Shown: piece after piece, positions 55,563 through 63,745 of the stretch | Layout of the letters: each line of letters opens with the position of its first letter | Position numbering within the stretch: position 1 is the first letter of the stretch | Origin: Paracoccus limosus | GTDB taxonomy: Bacteria; Pseudomonadota; Alphaproteobacteria; Rhodobacterales; Rhodobacteraceae | Reading direction: 5' to 3' | Length of the DNA: 64,000 nucleotides | Assembly: GCF_009711185.1 (NCBI RefSeq) | Contig: NZ_WMIF01000005.1 | Coordinates: 115,165 to 179,164 of the forward strand | Notes under the pieces: generated by a model | Told to the model about the DNA's origin: nothing | Databases searched by the model: none | Seen by the model: only the letters and a program-made list of their open reading frames with translations | Made by a program: the position numbers and the translations under genes

Positions 55563-56335
55563 GCCAAACCGCGCAAAAAGTTGCCATCGTCACCGGCGGG
55601 TGCCGGGGCATCGGCCTTGCCGCAACCGAGATCTTTCTGGAACAGGGCTGGGCCGTGGCCGTCGTCGACCGCGACACCGAGGAATTGCACCGTGCCTGCG
55701 ACCATCTGACCGACGTGCTGCCGGTCGAGGCCGACATTTCGGACCCGCAGGCCGTCGACGGGGTGATCCGCAAGGTCGTCGCCCGCTTTGACCGCGTCGA
55801 TGCGCTGGTCAACAACGCGGGCGTGGCGCTGTTTGCGCAAACCGGCCAGACCAGTTTCGAGGCGTGGCGCGAGGTGATGGCCACGAACCTTGACGGCGTG
55901 TTCCTGTGCACCCAGGCCGCGACCGAGGAACTGGCCAAGACGCGGGGCGCCATCGTCAACATCGCCTCGATCTCGGGGCTGCGCGCCTCGACCCTGCGGG
56001 TGGCCTATGGCACCTCCAAGGCCGCCGTCATCCACCTGACCAAGCAATTCGCCGCCGAACTGGGCGAGCGCGGCATCCGCGTCAACTGCGTGGCCCCCGG
56101 CCCCGTGCGCACCAAGCTGGCCATGGCGGTGCACGCGCCCGAAATCATCAGCGCCTATTACGACGCCATTCCGCTGAACCGCTATGGCGAGGCGCGCGAG
56201 ATCGCCGAGGCCATCGTCTTCCTGTGCTCGGACAAGGCCAGCTTCGTCAGCGGCCAGACGCTGGCCGTCGATGGCGGTTTTGACGCGACCGGCGTGGGCC
56301 TGCCGGCGCTGCGCCGCGTGGCGGAAACCGCCTGA
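55559..56335 (+). CDS. Short-chain dehydrogenase/reductase, 3-hydroxyacyl-CoA dehydrogenase/KR-like
   Basis: 258-residue SDR and last gene of the operon. It has the NAD(P) motif VTGGCRGIGLAA, an acidic residue after beta-2 (VVDRDTEEL), which suggests NAD preference, NNAGVALFAQTG, the catalytic Ser in NIASISGLRAS, YGTSK, PGPVRTKLAMAV and VDGGFDATGVG. In this context it most likely oxidises a hydroxyl, either beta on the CoA thioester or on the free acid, to the ketone cleaved by the thiolase. It starts in an ATGA overlap with the DUF296 gene. A GC hairpin follows the stop. Confidence 0.88.
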   Translation: MSQTAQKVAIVTGGCRGIGLAATEIFLEQGWAVAVVDRDTEELHRACDHLTDVLPVEADISDPQAVDGVIRKVVARFDRVDALVNNAGVALFAQTGQTSFEAWREVMATNLDGVFLCTQAATEELAKTRGAIVNIASISGLRASTLRVAYGTSKAAVIHLTKQFAAELGERGIRVNCVAPGPVRTKLAMAVHAPEIISAYYDAIPLNRYGEAREIAEAIVFLCSDKASFVSGQTLAVDGGFDATGVGLPALRRVAETA

Positions 56336-56344
56336 ACCCGTTCC

Positions 56345-56371
56345 CGCCGCGCGGCCCATGGCGGCGCGGCG
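56345..56371 (+). terminator. Hairpin after the TRAP/thiolase operon
   Basis: An 8-bp perfect stem (CGCCGCGC / GCGCGGCG) with an 11-base loop lies 9 bp after the SDR stop. No T run follows, so it is a possible rather than strong terminator. Confidence 0.4.
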
Positions 56372-56612
56372 CCCCCCGATGCCGACCCGCACCAGCCCGG
56401 ATGCAGCATCCGCAAGGCAGCTATGCGCGCAGGATATTGTCATCGACATATCGCACAAATGACCCTAGGTTCAGGCCGCGCAATTTCGTGATCGGTCTAA
56501 GTTAGTTGGTTAATGCGCAGGCTGGCCAGCAGGTCCAAGGCTCGCTGTCCAGCCGTCGTATGTTCCGCCTGATCGGCCGCGCCGGGCGATGGGCCGTCCC
56601 GGGATCCCGCCC

Positions 56613-57263
56613 TCAGCCCAGCCCGTGACGCTGGACGAATGCGATGAGCTCGGCGGCCGAGCTCATCGCGGTCTTTTCCAGAATCCGGGCGCGGTGGTGA
56701 TCGACGGTGCGCGGGCTGATGCCCAGCTTGGCGGCGATCTCCTTGCTGGAAATCTCGGCCGGATGGCCGACCATGTGCCGCACGATCTGGCGTTCGCGCG
56801 TGGTCAGGCTGGCCAGCCGGGCAGTGTTGCGGCGCAGCGCCTCGCGCTGGCTGATCAGGTCGCGCAATTGCGCGAATGCCGCGTCGATCCGCTCGACCAG
56901 CACCGATTGCCGGAACGGCTTTTCCAGAAAATCGACCGCGCCGCCCTTGATCGCCTGCACCGCCTGCGGCACCGCCCCATGCCCCGAGATGAAGATGATC
57001 GGCAGCGGCCGGTCCTGCCGGTTCAGCACCTGCTGCAGCTCCAGCCCGTTCATGCCCGGCAGGCCGTAATCCAGCACCAGACAGCCCGGCCGTTCGGGAT
57101 GCGGCCGCTCCAGAAAGGCGCGAGCCGAGGCATGGCTTTCCACGACATAGCCGCGCCGCTCCAGCCCCAGCGTGATCGCCGCGCGCACATCGGCATCGTC
57201 ATCGACGACAAAGACGGTCAGCTGCGGCACGGGATCGACGGATTCTGCGGTTTGCTCGGTCAT
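56613..57263 (-). CDS. FixJ/LuxR-type response regulator
   Basis: 216-residue regulator. The receiver has FVVDDDADVRAAI, phospho-acceptor D65 in CLVLDYGLPGMNG and the Lys in DFLEKPFRQ. The C-terminal LuxR helix-turn-helix reads LTTRERQIVRHMVGHPAEISSKEIAAKLGISPRTVDHHRARI. Two adjacent ATGs exist (57266 and 57263). The second has AGGAGG at a workable distance and is chosen; either overlaps the kinase stop. It forms a pair with the dCache kinase and may act on the dyad upstream of that gene. The target genes are not evident; the adjacent acyl-CoA operon or glycan genes are both possible. Confidence 0.9.
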   Translation of the reverse strand: MTEQTAESVDPVPQLTVFVVDDDADVRAAITLGLERRGYVVESHASARAFLERPHPERPGCLVLDYGLPGMNGLELQQVLNRQDRPLPIIFISGHGAVPQAVQAIKGGAVDFLEKPFRQSVLVERIDAAFAQLRDLISQREALRRNTARLASLTTRERQIVRHMVGHPAEISSKEIAAKLGISPRTVDHHRARILEKTAMSSAAELIAFVQRHGLG

Positions 57264-59563
57264 CATGCCTCCTCTGCGGCGCCGGCGCCGCCCTGCGGCA
57301 GGGTGAAATGGAACCGTGACCCGCCTCCGGGCCGCGGCTCGTGCCAGATGCGGCCGCCATGCGCCTCGACGATGGACTGGCAGATCGACAGGCCTAGCCC
57401 CATGCCGCCGGGCTTGCTGGTCTCGAATTGCGAAAACAGCGTCAGGCCGGGGGTGACGCCGGGGCCGTCATCCTCGACGGTGACGGTCAGGGCGCCCGCG
57501 CCGGCGGTGACGCGCAGCCAGATCCGGCCCGGCCGCCCGGCCATGGCCTCGACGGCATTGCGCAGCAGGTTCAGCACCACCTGCGCGATCTGCACGCGAT
57601 TGCCCTCGACCAGCAGCGGCTCGTCGCAGACCTCGGGCCGGATGCAGATGCCGGCATCGCTGGCCTCGCCGCGCACCAGCTTCAGGCTTTGCTCCAGAAG
57701 CGGGCCCAGTTCAAAGCGGCTGCGCTCGCCCGCGTCCTTGTTGATGAAACTGCGCAGCGCCCGGATGATGCTGCCGGCGTTCAGCGACTGTTCCTCGATC
57801 GCCAGCAGCAGCCGGTCCAGCACCGGGTCGACATCGGGATGCTCGGACAGGATCAGCCGCGCGGTGTCGCTGTTCTGGGCGATGGCGGCCAGAGGCTGGT
57901 TCAGCTCATGCGCCAGACCCGCCGCCATCTCGCCCATGGTGCTGACCCGCACCAGATGCGACAGGTCGCTGCGCAGCCGGTCCAGCTCGGCCTCCATCTG
58001 CTTGCGGGGGGTGATATTTTCGGCCAGCATGACGCGGTGACGGGGCCGGCCGGCATCGTCATGGATCAGCATGCCGTTCAGCGCCACCCAGATCAGGCTG
58101 CCATCAGCGCGCCGCCACAGCCTTTCGCCATCGGCCAGATCGTCCTCGCCACGATCACCCGGCGCGCAAAGATCGGCCAGCGCCATCGCGGTCAGGCTGT
58201 CGCGGTCATGGCCGGTCAGCAGGCAGAACTGCCGGTTCACCCGCTCGATGGCACCGCTTTCCAGCGCGACCCGCGCAATCGCCGTCGGCGAATTATCCAG
58301 CGCCTGACCATATTCCAGCTCGGTCTGGCGGCGGGCGACGATCTCGCGCACCAGCGCGTCATTGGCGCGGGCCAGTTCGCGATAGGTGCGCGGCGGCGGC
58401 GTGTCCGGGTCCATCTCGCCCTGCGAGATCAGCGCGCTGCGCACGGCAAAGGCCCGCACCGGGCGATGGATATATTCCGCCAGCGCCAGCCCCAGCAGCC
58501 CGGTCAACAGCGACACCAGCGCCGCCAGCACGATATTGACCGTGCGGTTGCGCTTCAGATCGCCGATAAAGTCGTTCTCGGGCGCATAGACGCCGATGAT
58601 CCATGGCAACTGGTCGCTGTCCAGCGGTTGCAGCACCGACAGGTAATTGCTGCCCTGATGCACGAATTCGCGTTCCAGCGATTGCGCGCCGGGCAGCGCC
58701 ACCACCCCGTCATGCCACGAGGCGGCAAAGGCCGCGCGCGAGATCGGATCGCCGATCTCGTCCAGATTGGTAAAGCGCAGCCCGCCATCGGCGGCGCGGG
58801 TCTTGATCAGCTGCGGCTCGGGATGGGCCAGCACATCGCCATTGCGGTTCACGATCAGGGCGCGGCCATGCTTGCCGATGGTCAGCCGGGCCAGAAAATC
58901 CGACAGGCTGGAGATCTCGATATCGACGCCGACCACGCCGCGCAGCACGTCATTGCCCCCCATCACCGGCGCGGCCAGCGTGATGCCCGGCTGCTGCGAG
59001 GTGAAAAAGATATAGGGATCGGTCCAGATCGTGCCGCGCGCCGCCTTGGCCTTGGCATACCAGGGCCGCAGGCGCGGATCATAGGCATCGTCCTGCAAGC
59101 TGCTGCGCGAGCGCAGGCGAAAGGCGTCGTCGCGCCACAGCACCTCGACCTGACGGCGGCCCCCGCGCTGGGTGATGATCTTGGTGCGGAACGGACCGGC
59201 GCTGTCGCCGCTGCGCATGACATAGACAAAGCTGCCGTCCTGACCGCCGAAATAGAGACCGGCGAATTGCGGCGCCAGTTGCAGCTGCTGGAACAACAGC
59301 TTTTCCAGCGCCGCCGGATCGTCGCTTGCGACCACATCGCTTTGCGCCAGCCTTGCCGCCAGCTCGGCCGCGCCCTGCGCCGGGCTCAGAAAGCCCATGC
59401 TATGCGCGCCGGTATTGACGCCGACATCGCGCAACAGGTCGCGGGCATGACGCACCAGGGCGCGCTCGGAGGTGACATAGGACGAAAACACCACCGCCAG
59501 CACGGCCAGGAACTGCAACCCGGCCAGGCCCACAGCCAGCAATGCCCCAAGCGATCTGTTCAT
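57263..59563 (-). CDS. dCache-PAS sensor histidine kinase
   Basis: 766-residue membrane kinase. TM1 (~5-25) and TM2 (~345-365, VNIVLAALVSLLTGLLGLALA) enclose a large periplasmic double-Cache domain with the signatures DPRLRPWYAKAKAARGTIWTDPYIFFTS, GVVGVDIEISSLSDFL and GDVLAHPEPQLI. A PAS domain (~435-560, ALDNSPTAIARVALE) is followed by the HisKA box MAAGLAHELNQPLAAIAQN and a HATPase domain (LLNLLRNAVEAM-like LNLLRNAVEAM, VEDDGPGV, GGMGLGLSICQSI). The start at 59563 (MNRSLGALLAVG) has AGGACG upstream. dCache domains of this type commonly bind organic acids or amino acids. The kinase overlaps the FixJ-type regulator gene and the two should act as a pair. Confidence 0.9.
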   Translation of the reverse strand: MNRSLGALLAVGLAGLQFLAVLAVVFSSYVTSERALVRHARDLLRDVGVNTGAHSMGFLSPAQGAAELAARLAQSDVVASDDPAALEKLLFQQLQLAPQFAGLYFGGQDGSFVYVMRSGDSAGPFRTKIITQRGGRRQVEVLWRDDAFRLRSRSSLQDDAYDPRLRPWYAKAKAARGTIWTDPYIFFTSQQPGITLAAPVMGGNDVLRGVVGVDIEISSLSDFLARLTIGKHGRALIVNRNGDVLAHPEPQLIKTRAADGGLRFTNLDEIGDPISRAAFAASWHDGVVALPGAQSLEREFVHQGSNYLSVLQPLDSDQLPWIIGVYAPENDFIGDLKRNRTVNIVLAALVSLLTGLLGLALAEYIHRPVRAFAVRSALISQGEMDPDTPPPRTYRELARANDALVREIVARRQTELEYGQALDNSPTAIARVALESGAIERVNRQFCLLTGHDRDSLTAMALADLCAPGDRGEDDLADGERLWRRADGSLIWVALNGMLIHDDAGRPRHRVMLAENITPRKQMEAELDRLRSDLSHLVRVSTMGEMAAGLAHELNQPLAAIAQNSDTARLILSEHPDVDPVLDRLLLAIEEQSLNAGSIIRALRSFINKDAGERSRFELGPLLEQSLKLVRGEASDAGICIRPEVCDEPLLVEGNRVQIAQVVLNLLRNAVEAMAGRPGRIWLRVTAGAGALTVTVEDDGPGVTPGLTLFSQFETSKPGGMGLGLSICQSIVEAHGGRIWHEPRPGGGSRFHFTLPQGGAGAAEEA

Positions 59564-59733
59564 GGCGTCCTGCGCGCTATCCGTGATCTGCGGCGCGACC
59601 GGCGCCGCGAGACGCGGGGCCGGTCCCCACCGAATCCCACGTAAAAAGCAGCTTTTGCCGCCTTGCGCCGGCAAAGGACAGCCGCAACCCGGCGCAGCCT
59701 GGCGTTTTCCCGGCAGCTGTTACAGGGCTGCAT

Positions 59734-59749
59734 AGGCAGTTTTGCCTAG
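59734..59749. promoter_or_regulatory. Dyad upstream of the dCache kinase operon
   Basis: TAGGCA-GTTT-TGCCTA is a perfect 6-bp inverted repeat followed by CTAGGTAA, and it sits ~170 bp before the kinase start. It may be a binding site of the LuxR-type regulator controlling its own operon. Confidence 0.4.
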
Positions 59750-60005
59750 GTAATGACGGCAATTTACCCTGTCCGGGGATCATGGGAAAAGCCCGCCGTC
59801 CGGCTCGCGCCGGAACCTGCCACGGGTGGTGGCAGGGGGTTCAGTTCCCGAGTGCGGCGTCCTGGGGCGCCGAGGTTGCGATCATGGCGCCGGGGCAGCA
59901 TCCCGGCGCCGGTCGACCGCCATGCCACCCCCGGTCCCCCGCGCCACACCGCAGCCCATTCGCGCGGCAGTTTCCCGCCGACGCCCATAAGGCCCCGCGC
60001 GGACC

Positions 60006-60035
60006 TTCGTCACCATATTTAAACGCGAATACAAT
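60006..60035 (+). promoter_or_regulatory. Possible promoter of the glycosyltransferase operon
   Basis: TACAAT (60030-60035) is a good -10 hexamer within an AT-rich patch; TTCGTC (60006-60011) is a weak -35 at 18-bp spacing. It lies ~145 bp before the first glycosyltransferase ATG. Confidence 0.3.
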
Positions 60036-60179
60036 TACTTGCCTCAGATCCGCGACCCCCGCGCCCCGGCCCTGCCCCGCCAAGGCGCGGCAACCTGCAA
60101 TTGTATCGTCGGCGAGGCGCTTTTCCTTTCCGCCGCACTCGGCTAGATCGCAGCCCGAGGCAACAAGAGAGACCGGCAG

Positions 60180-61844
60180 ATGACGGGGCAGATGACGGGC
60201 ACGCCGCAAGCCATGACCGCAGAGCGCATGACCGCCGCCCATATTCAGGGCGAAGTGGCCGAGATCCGCGCCATCTATGATCTGCTCTATCCCGATCAGA
60301 ACCTGACCTACCTGTTCCGCGCCGGCAAGGATGCGATCTGGGGCGCGCCCGAGGTCACGCATGGCCCCCATACCTTCCGCCCCGGCGAGGTCTCGGCCAA
60401 TTACATGGGCATGCTGCGCCGCCCCGGCCTGCATCCCGCCGCAGCGGAGGTCACGGTCGATGTCGCGATCCCGCGCCGGCCACTGCCGCATGAGACGACC
60501 GAGGCCGAGGCGCCCTGGCGGGGGATCCGCCCGCTGCGCCCGCTGCAGCGCGTCTCGCCCTTGGCCTATGAACAGATCCGCTATCTGGCCGAGATGATCC
60601 GCAAAAAGCGCGCGCATCGCCACAGCACGCAGGCCCTGCCGCTTGGCGAAGGCGCCGCCAGTTTCCCGCGCCCGGCCGAACCCGCCAGCGACAAGCGCCC
60701 GGCGGTGCTGATCGGCATGCATTGGCTGGAACATGGCGGGGCCGAGAAACTGGCCTTCGACTGCGTGAACTGGGCGCTGGAATCCGGGCTGCGGGTCTTT
60801 GTCGTGGCCGGCGTCGCCTCGGTGCAGCGGCTGGCGGGGCGGCTGCCCGATCACCCCGACCTGCGCCTGATCCGGCTGGACCGCTACCTGCCCTATGAGC
60901 TGTGGCCGCGCTATGTCGAACAGCTGGTGCGCAGCGAAAACATCCGGCTGGTGCATATCCACCATTGCCGCCAGCTTTACGATTCCCTGCCGCATCTGCG
61001 CATCTCGACGCCTTGGGTCCGCGTCATCGACAGCACCCATATCGTCGAATATGCCGATGGCGGCTATCCGCGCATCTCGGGCGTCTGGTCGGAATTCATC
61101 GACCTGCACCATGTCATCAGCGGCGAGCTGGTGGATTATTTCCGCGACACCTTCCACCTGCTGGGCAAGGTGCGGCTGGGCCGGATGCTGGATCGCGCGG
61201 CCGAGCCGCGCAGCCTGCCGCCGGTCCGCATGCAGCCCGGCCAGAAGCAGCTGCATGTCGCCTTTGTCGGTCGGTTGTTCTACCAGAAACGCCCGATCGT
61301 CGCGGCGGAAACCGTGGCGGCGCTGGCGAACTGGGCGCGCAACAATGGCGTCGCCTTCCGCGCCAGCATGGTTGGCGAGGGTCCCTTCCTTGGCGCGATG
61401 CGGCACCTGCTGCAACGGCGCGGACTGGCCGAACAGGTGGCCCTGCTTCCGGCCAATACCGACGTGCCGGCGCTGCTGCGTCAGGCCGATGTGATGATCC
61501 TGCCCTCGAACAACGAAGGTCTGGCGCTGGTCTGCTATGAGGCCATCGAACAGGGCTGCATCCCGATCTCGACCGATGTCGGCTCGCAGGATGAGGTGGT
61601 GCCGGCCGACCTGCTGGTGCCGCTTGCGCCGCGCAAGACGGTGCAGGCGACGGTGGCGGCGGTGGACGACCTGTGGCGCGACCCCGCCTTCAACGAACGC
61701 CAGCAGGCCGAGATGCGGCGCCTGTGGACCCGGCTGGGCGAGGATCCGACCGCGCGCGAACTGCTGTCGCAGGTCTATCGCCGGGTCGCCGCCGGGGGCG
61801 CGGGTTTCGAGGGTGACGGTTTCGACAAGGATATTCAGGCATGA
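60180..61844 (+). CDS. Glycosyltransferase, GT4, with long N-terminal extension
   Basis: 554-residue protein. The C-terminal ~380 residues are a GT-B glycosyltransferase: AVLIGMHWLEHGGAEKLAFDCVNWAL (acceptor domain start, ~177), LVHIHHCRQLYDSL, VAFVGRLFYQKRPIVAAETV (~365), MVGEGPFLGAM and NEGLALVCYEAIEQGCIPISTDVGSQDEVV (the E-x7-E donor site). The first ~165 residues have no recognised fold. Several in-frame ATGs lie at the start (60180, 60192 and later), so the exact N-terminus is uncertain. It overlaps the GT2 gene by 4 bp and begins a surface-glycan operon. Confidence 0.85.
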   Translation: MTGQMTGTPQAMTAERMTAAHIQGEVAEIRAIYDLLYPDQNLTYLFRAGKDAIWGAPEVTHGPHTFRPGEVSANYMGMLRRPGLHPAAAEVTVDVAIPRRPLPHETTEAEAPWRGIRPLRPLQRVSPLAYEQIRYLAEMIRKKRAHRHSTQALPLGEGAASFPRPAEPASDKRPAVLIGMHWLEHGGAEKLAFDCVNWALESGLRVFVVAGVASVQRLAGRLPDHPDLRLIRLDRYLPYELWPRYVEQLVRSENIRLVHIHHCRQLYDSLPHLRISTPWVRVIDSTHIVEYADGGYPRISGVWSEFIDLHHVISGELVDYFRDTFHLLGKVRLGRMLDRAAEPRSLPPVRMQPGQKQLHVAFVGRLFYQKRPIVAAETVAALANWARNNGVAFRASMVGEGPFLGAMRHLLQRRGLAEQVALLPANTDVPALLRQADVMILPSNNEGLALVCYEAIEQGCIPISTDVGSQDEVVPADLLVPLAPRKTVQATVAAVDDLWRDPAFNERQQAEMRRLWTRLGEDPTARELLSQVYRRVAAGGAGFEGDGFDKDIQA

Positions 61845-62749
61845 CCGCATTGACCAAGACCGCAGCCGTCATCGTGACCTTCAACCGCTCGGGCAAGCTG
61901 ATGAATGTGCTCGACGCGCTGGCCGGCCAGACATGGCGGCCCGACATCGTGCTGGTGGTGGACAATGCCTCGACCGATGACACGCAGGCGCTGGTCGAGG
62001 CGCGCGGCAAGACCGATCCCAGCCTGCGCTATCTGAAACTGCCGGTAAACATCGGCGGCGCCGGCGGCTTTCACGCCGGGCTGAAGGCGGCCTATGGCAT
62101 GGGGGCGCATTACTTCTGGATCTCGGATGACGACGCCTATCCCCAGCCCGACGCCATCGAGAAACTGGTCCGCGCCATCCAGCAATTCGAGGCCGACAAC
62201 ACATGGCGGCCCAGCTTTGCCGCCTCGCGCGTGGAATGGATCGACGGCACGCTGTGCGAGATGAACACGCCGCGCACGGTCTGGGACTGGCCGCGCTTTG
62301 TGCGCCCGGATGCGGCATGGGCGCTGGTCGATAGCGCCTCTTTCGTGTCGATCCTCGTGCCCCGCTGGGCGGTCGAGGCGCATGGCCTGCCGATCCCCGA
62401 TTATTTCATCTGGTTCGACGATGCCGAATATACCCGCCGGCTGTCGCGCAGCTATCCGGGCATTTTTGTCCCCGAAAGCCGGGTCGTGCACGACACGCCC
62501 GACAACCGTGGCGTGAACTTTGGCCTGATCGACGCAAAAAGCCTGTGGAAATTCCGCTATGGCGCCCGCAACGAGGCCTCGTGGCGCCGGCGCGAGGGCG
62601 GCTGGCCCAGCCTGATCAGCTATGCCTTCGGCGTGCGCCAGCAGATGGTGCGCGGCAATGTGCCGGGCAAATACCGGCGCGAGATCTACCGCGCCATTCT
62701 GCGCGGCGCGACCTTCCGCCCGCGCATCGAGCAGGTCAAGGCCGACTAG
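61841..62749 (+). CDS. GT2 glycosyltransferase, GlfT2-like
   Basis: 302-residue GT-A-fold transferase. The nucleotide-sugar domain reads TAAVIVTFNRSGKLMNVLDAL, VLVVDNASTDDTQ and PVNIGGAGGFHAGL, with the metal-binding Asp triad in YFWISDDDAYPQPD and the catalytic-base region YFIWFDDAEYTRRL. This NIGGAGGFxxG / DDDA / WFDDxEY combination is typical of galactofuranosyltransferase-like (GlfT2) enzymes and their rhamnan relatives. It overlaps the upstream GT4 (ATGA) and is followed by a sulfotransferase-like gene, so it probably elongates or caps the same glycan. The donor sugar is not certain. Confidence 0.88.
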   Translation: MTALTKTAAVIVTFNRSGKLMNVLDALAGQTWRPDIVLVVDNASTDDTQALVEARGKTDPSLRYLKLPVNIGGAGGFHAGLKAAYGMGAHYFWISDDDAYPQPDAIEKLVRAIQQFEADNTWRPSFAASRVEWIDGTLCEMNTPRTVWDWPRFVRPDAAWALVDSASFVSILVPRWAVEAHGLPIPDYFIWFDDAEYTRRLSRSYPGIFVPESRVVHDTPDNRGVNFGLIDAKSLWKFRYGARNEASWRRREGGWPSLISYAFGVRQQMVRGNVPGKYRREIYRAILRGATFRPRIEQVKAD

Positions 62750-62775
62750 CGCACATCACTGAGAAACGCCCGACA

Positions 62776-63744
62776 ATGCAAAACCTCTATATCCATATCG
62801 GCACGCACAAGACCGCAACCACCTGGCTCCAGCACTATCTGGGCAAGAACAGCGACAAGCTGAACGATCACGGTTTCTATTACCCTTGGATCGGCCGGAT
62901 CACTCAGGCCCAGCATCGGCTTGGTCAGGCGATCTTCGCGCGGCCTAATCCGCACGAAGCGCTCGACAACCTGCCCCTGTGGCAGAAATTCCGCCACGAA
63001 CTGGCGATGACCGGATACAAGAATATCGTCATCAGCTCGGAGGAGTTTGAATGGGTCAAGCATCCCGAACTGATCAAGCGCTTCCTGCCCGATGTTACCA
63101 TTCACACTGTGCTTTATCTGCGCCGTCAGGACGACTATCTGGAATCGCTTTACGGCCAGCAGATCCGCGATTTCAGGCCTCGGCTGACGTGCACGATCCA
63201 TGAATATCTGGCACAGCGGAACCTGAACTTCCTAGATTATAGCCGGCTCGTCGCGCGCTGGCAGGCGGCCAGCGACCAGATGACCCTCAGGATATTCGAT
63301 CGCAAGCTGATGAAGGGCGGCGATATTGGCCATGACTTCCTTGATGCCCTTGGGATTGGCAACACTGGGGGGTTCGAGGAACCAACCGCAGCCGTTATCG
63401 ACCACAAGGCCAGCCTTGACCTGCGGGCACAAGAATTCGTGCGCCAATGCAATACGCTGCCGCTGGACGAAGGCGTACACAACCAGTTGGTCGACAAGAT
63501 CGTACGCCTGAACAAGATAGTGCCCAAGTCTAAGGCCCGCCTGCTGTCGGTGGATGAGCGCCGCAAGCTGATGAGCCAATACGAAAGTAGCAATCGCAAG
63601 ATCGCGCGTGATTACCCTTCGGCCTCACCCCTGCCCGAGCTGTTTGCCCCGATTGCGGATGGCGCACCTACTATTGCCCAAAGCGATACACCCGACCCGT
63701 TCGAAACGCTGCTCAAGGTGAACAACCTCCTGCAACTAGTCTGA
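62776..63744 (+). CDS. Sulfotransferase-like P-loop protein
   Basis: 322-residue protein with an N-terminal 5'-phosphosulfate loop, LYIHIGTHKTATTWLQHYL (~4-22), like PAPS-dependent sulfotransferases (xxGxxKTGTT pattern with Ala for Gly), and a second possible PAPS-contact region VLYLRRQDDYLESLYGQQI (~115-135) where Arg and Ser bind the 3' phosphate. The ATG at 62776 lacks a strong ribosome site. Codon use is visibly less GC-rich than in its neighbours (Asn, Lys, Ile and A/T-ending codons are frequent), which suggests horizontal acquisition, common in glycan loci. It could sulfate the glycan made by the two upstream transferases. Confidence 0.72.
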   Translation: MQNLYIHIGTHKTATTWLQHYLGKNSDKLNDHGFYYPWIGRITQAQHRLGQAIFARPNPHEALDNLPLWQKFRHELAMTGYKNIVISSEEFEWVKHPELIKRFLPDVTIHTVLYLRRQDDYLESLYGQQIRDFRPRLTCTIHEYLAQRNLNFLDYSRLVARWQAASDQMTLRIFDRKLMKGGDIGHDFLDALGIGNTGGFEEPTAAVIDHKASLDLRAQEFVRQCNTLPLDEGVHNQLVDKIVRLNKIVPKSKARLLSVDERRKLMSQYESSNRKIARDYPSASPLPELFAPIADGAPTIAQSDTPDPFETLLKVNNLLQLV

Positions 63745-63745
63745 A

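Larger units (their letters stand above)
59564..60179. other. 616-bp intergenic region between the kinase and glycosyltransferase genes
   Basis: The largest non-coding stretch of the window, between divergent genes. The short open frames in it show no protein-like composition. It holds the dyad at 59734-59749 nearer the kinase gene, an AT-rich patch at 60013-60040, and an 8-bp inverted pair at 60029 and 60099 nearer the glycosyltransferase gene. No tRNA or known RNA was recognised. Confidence 0.5.
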
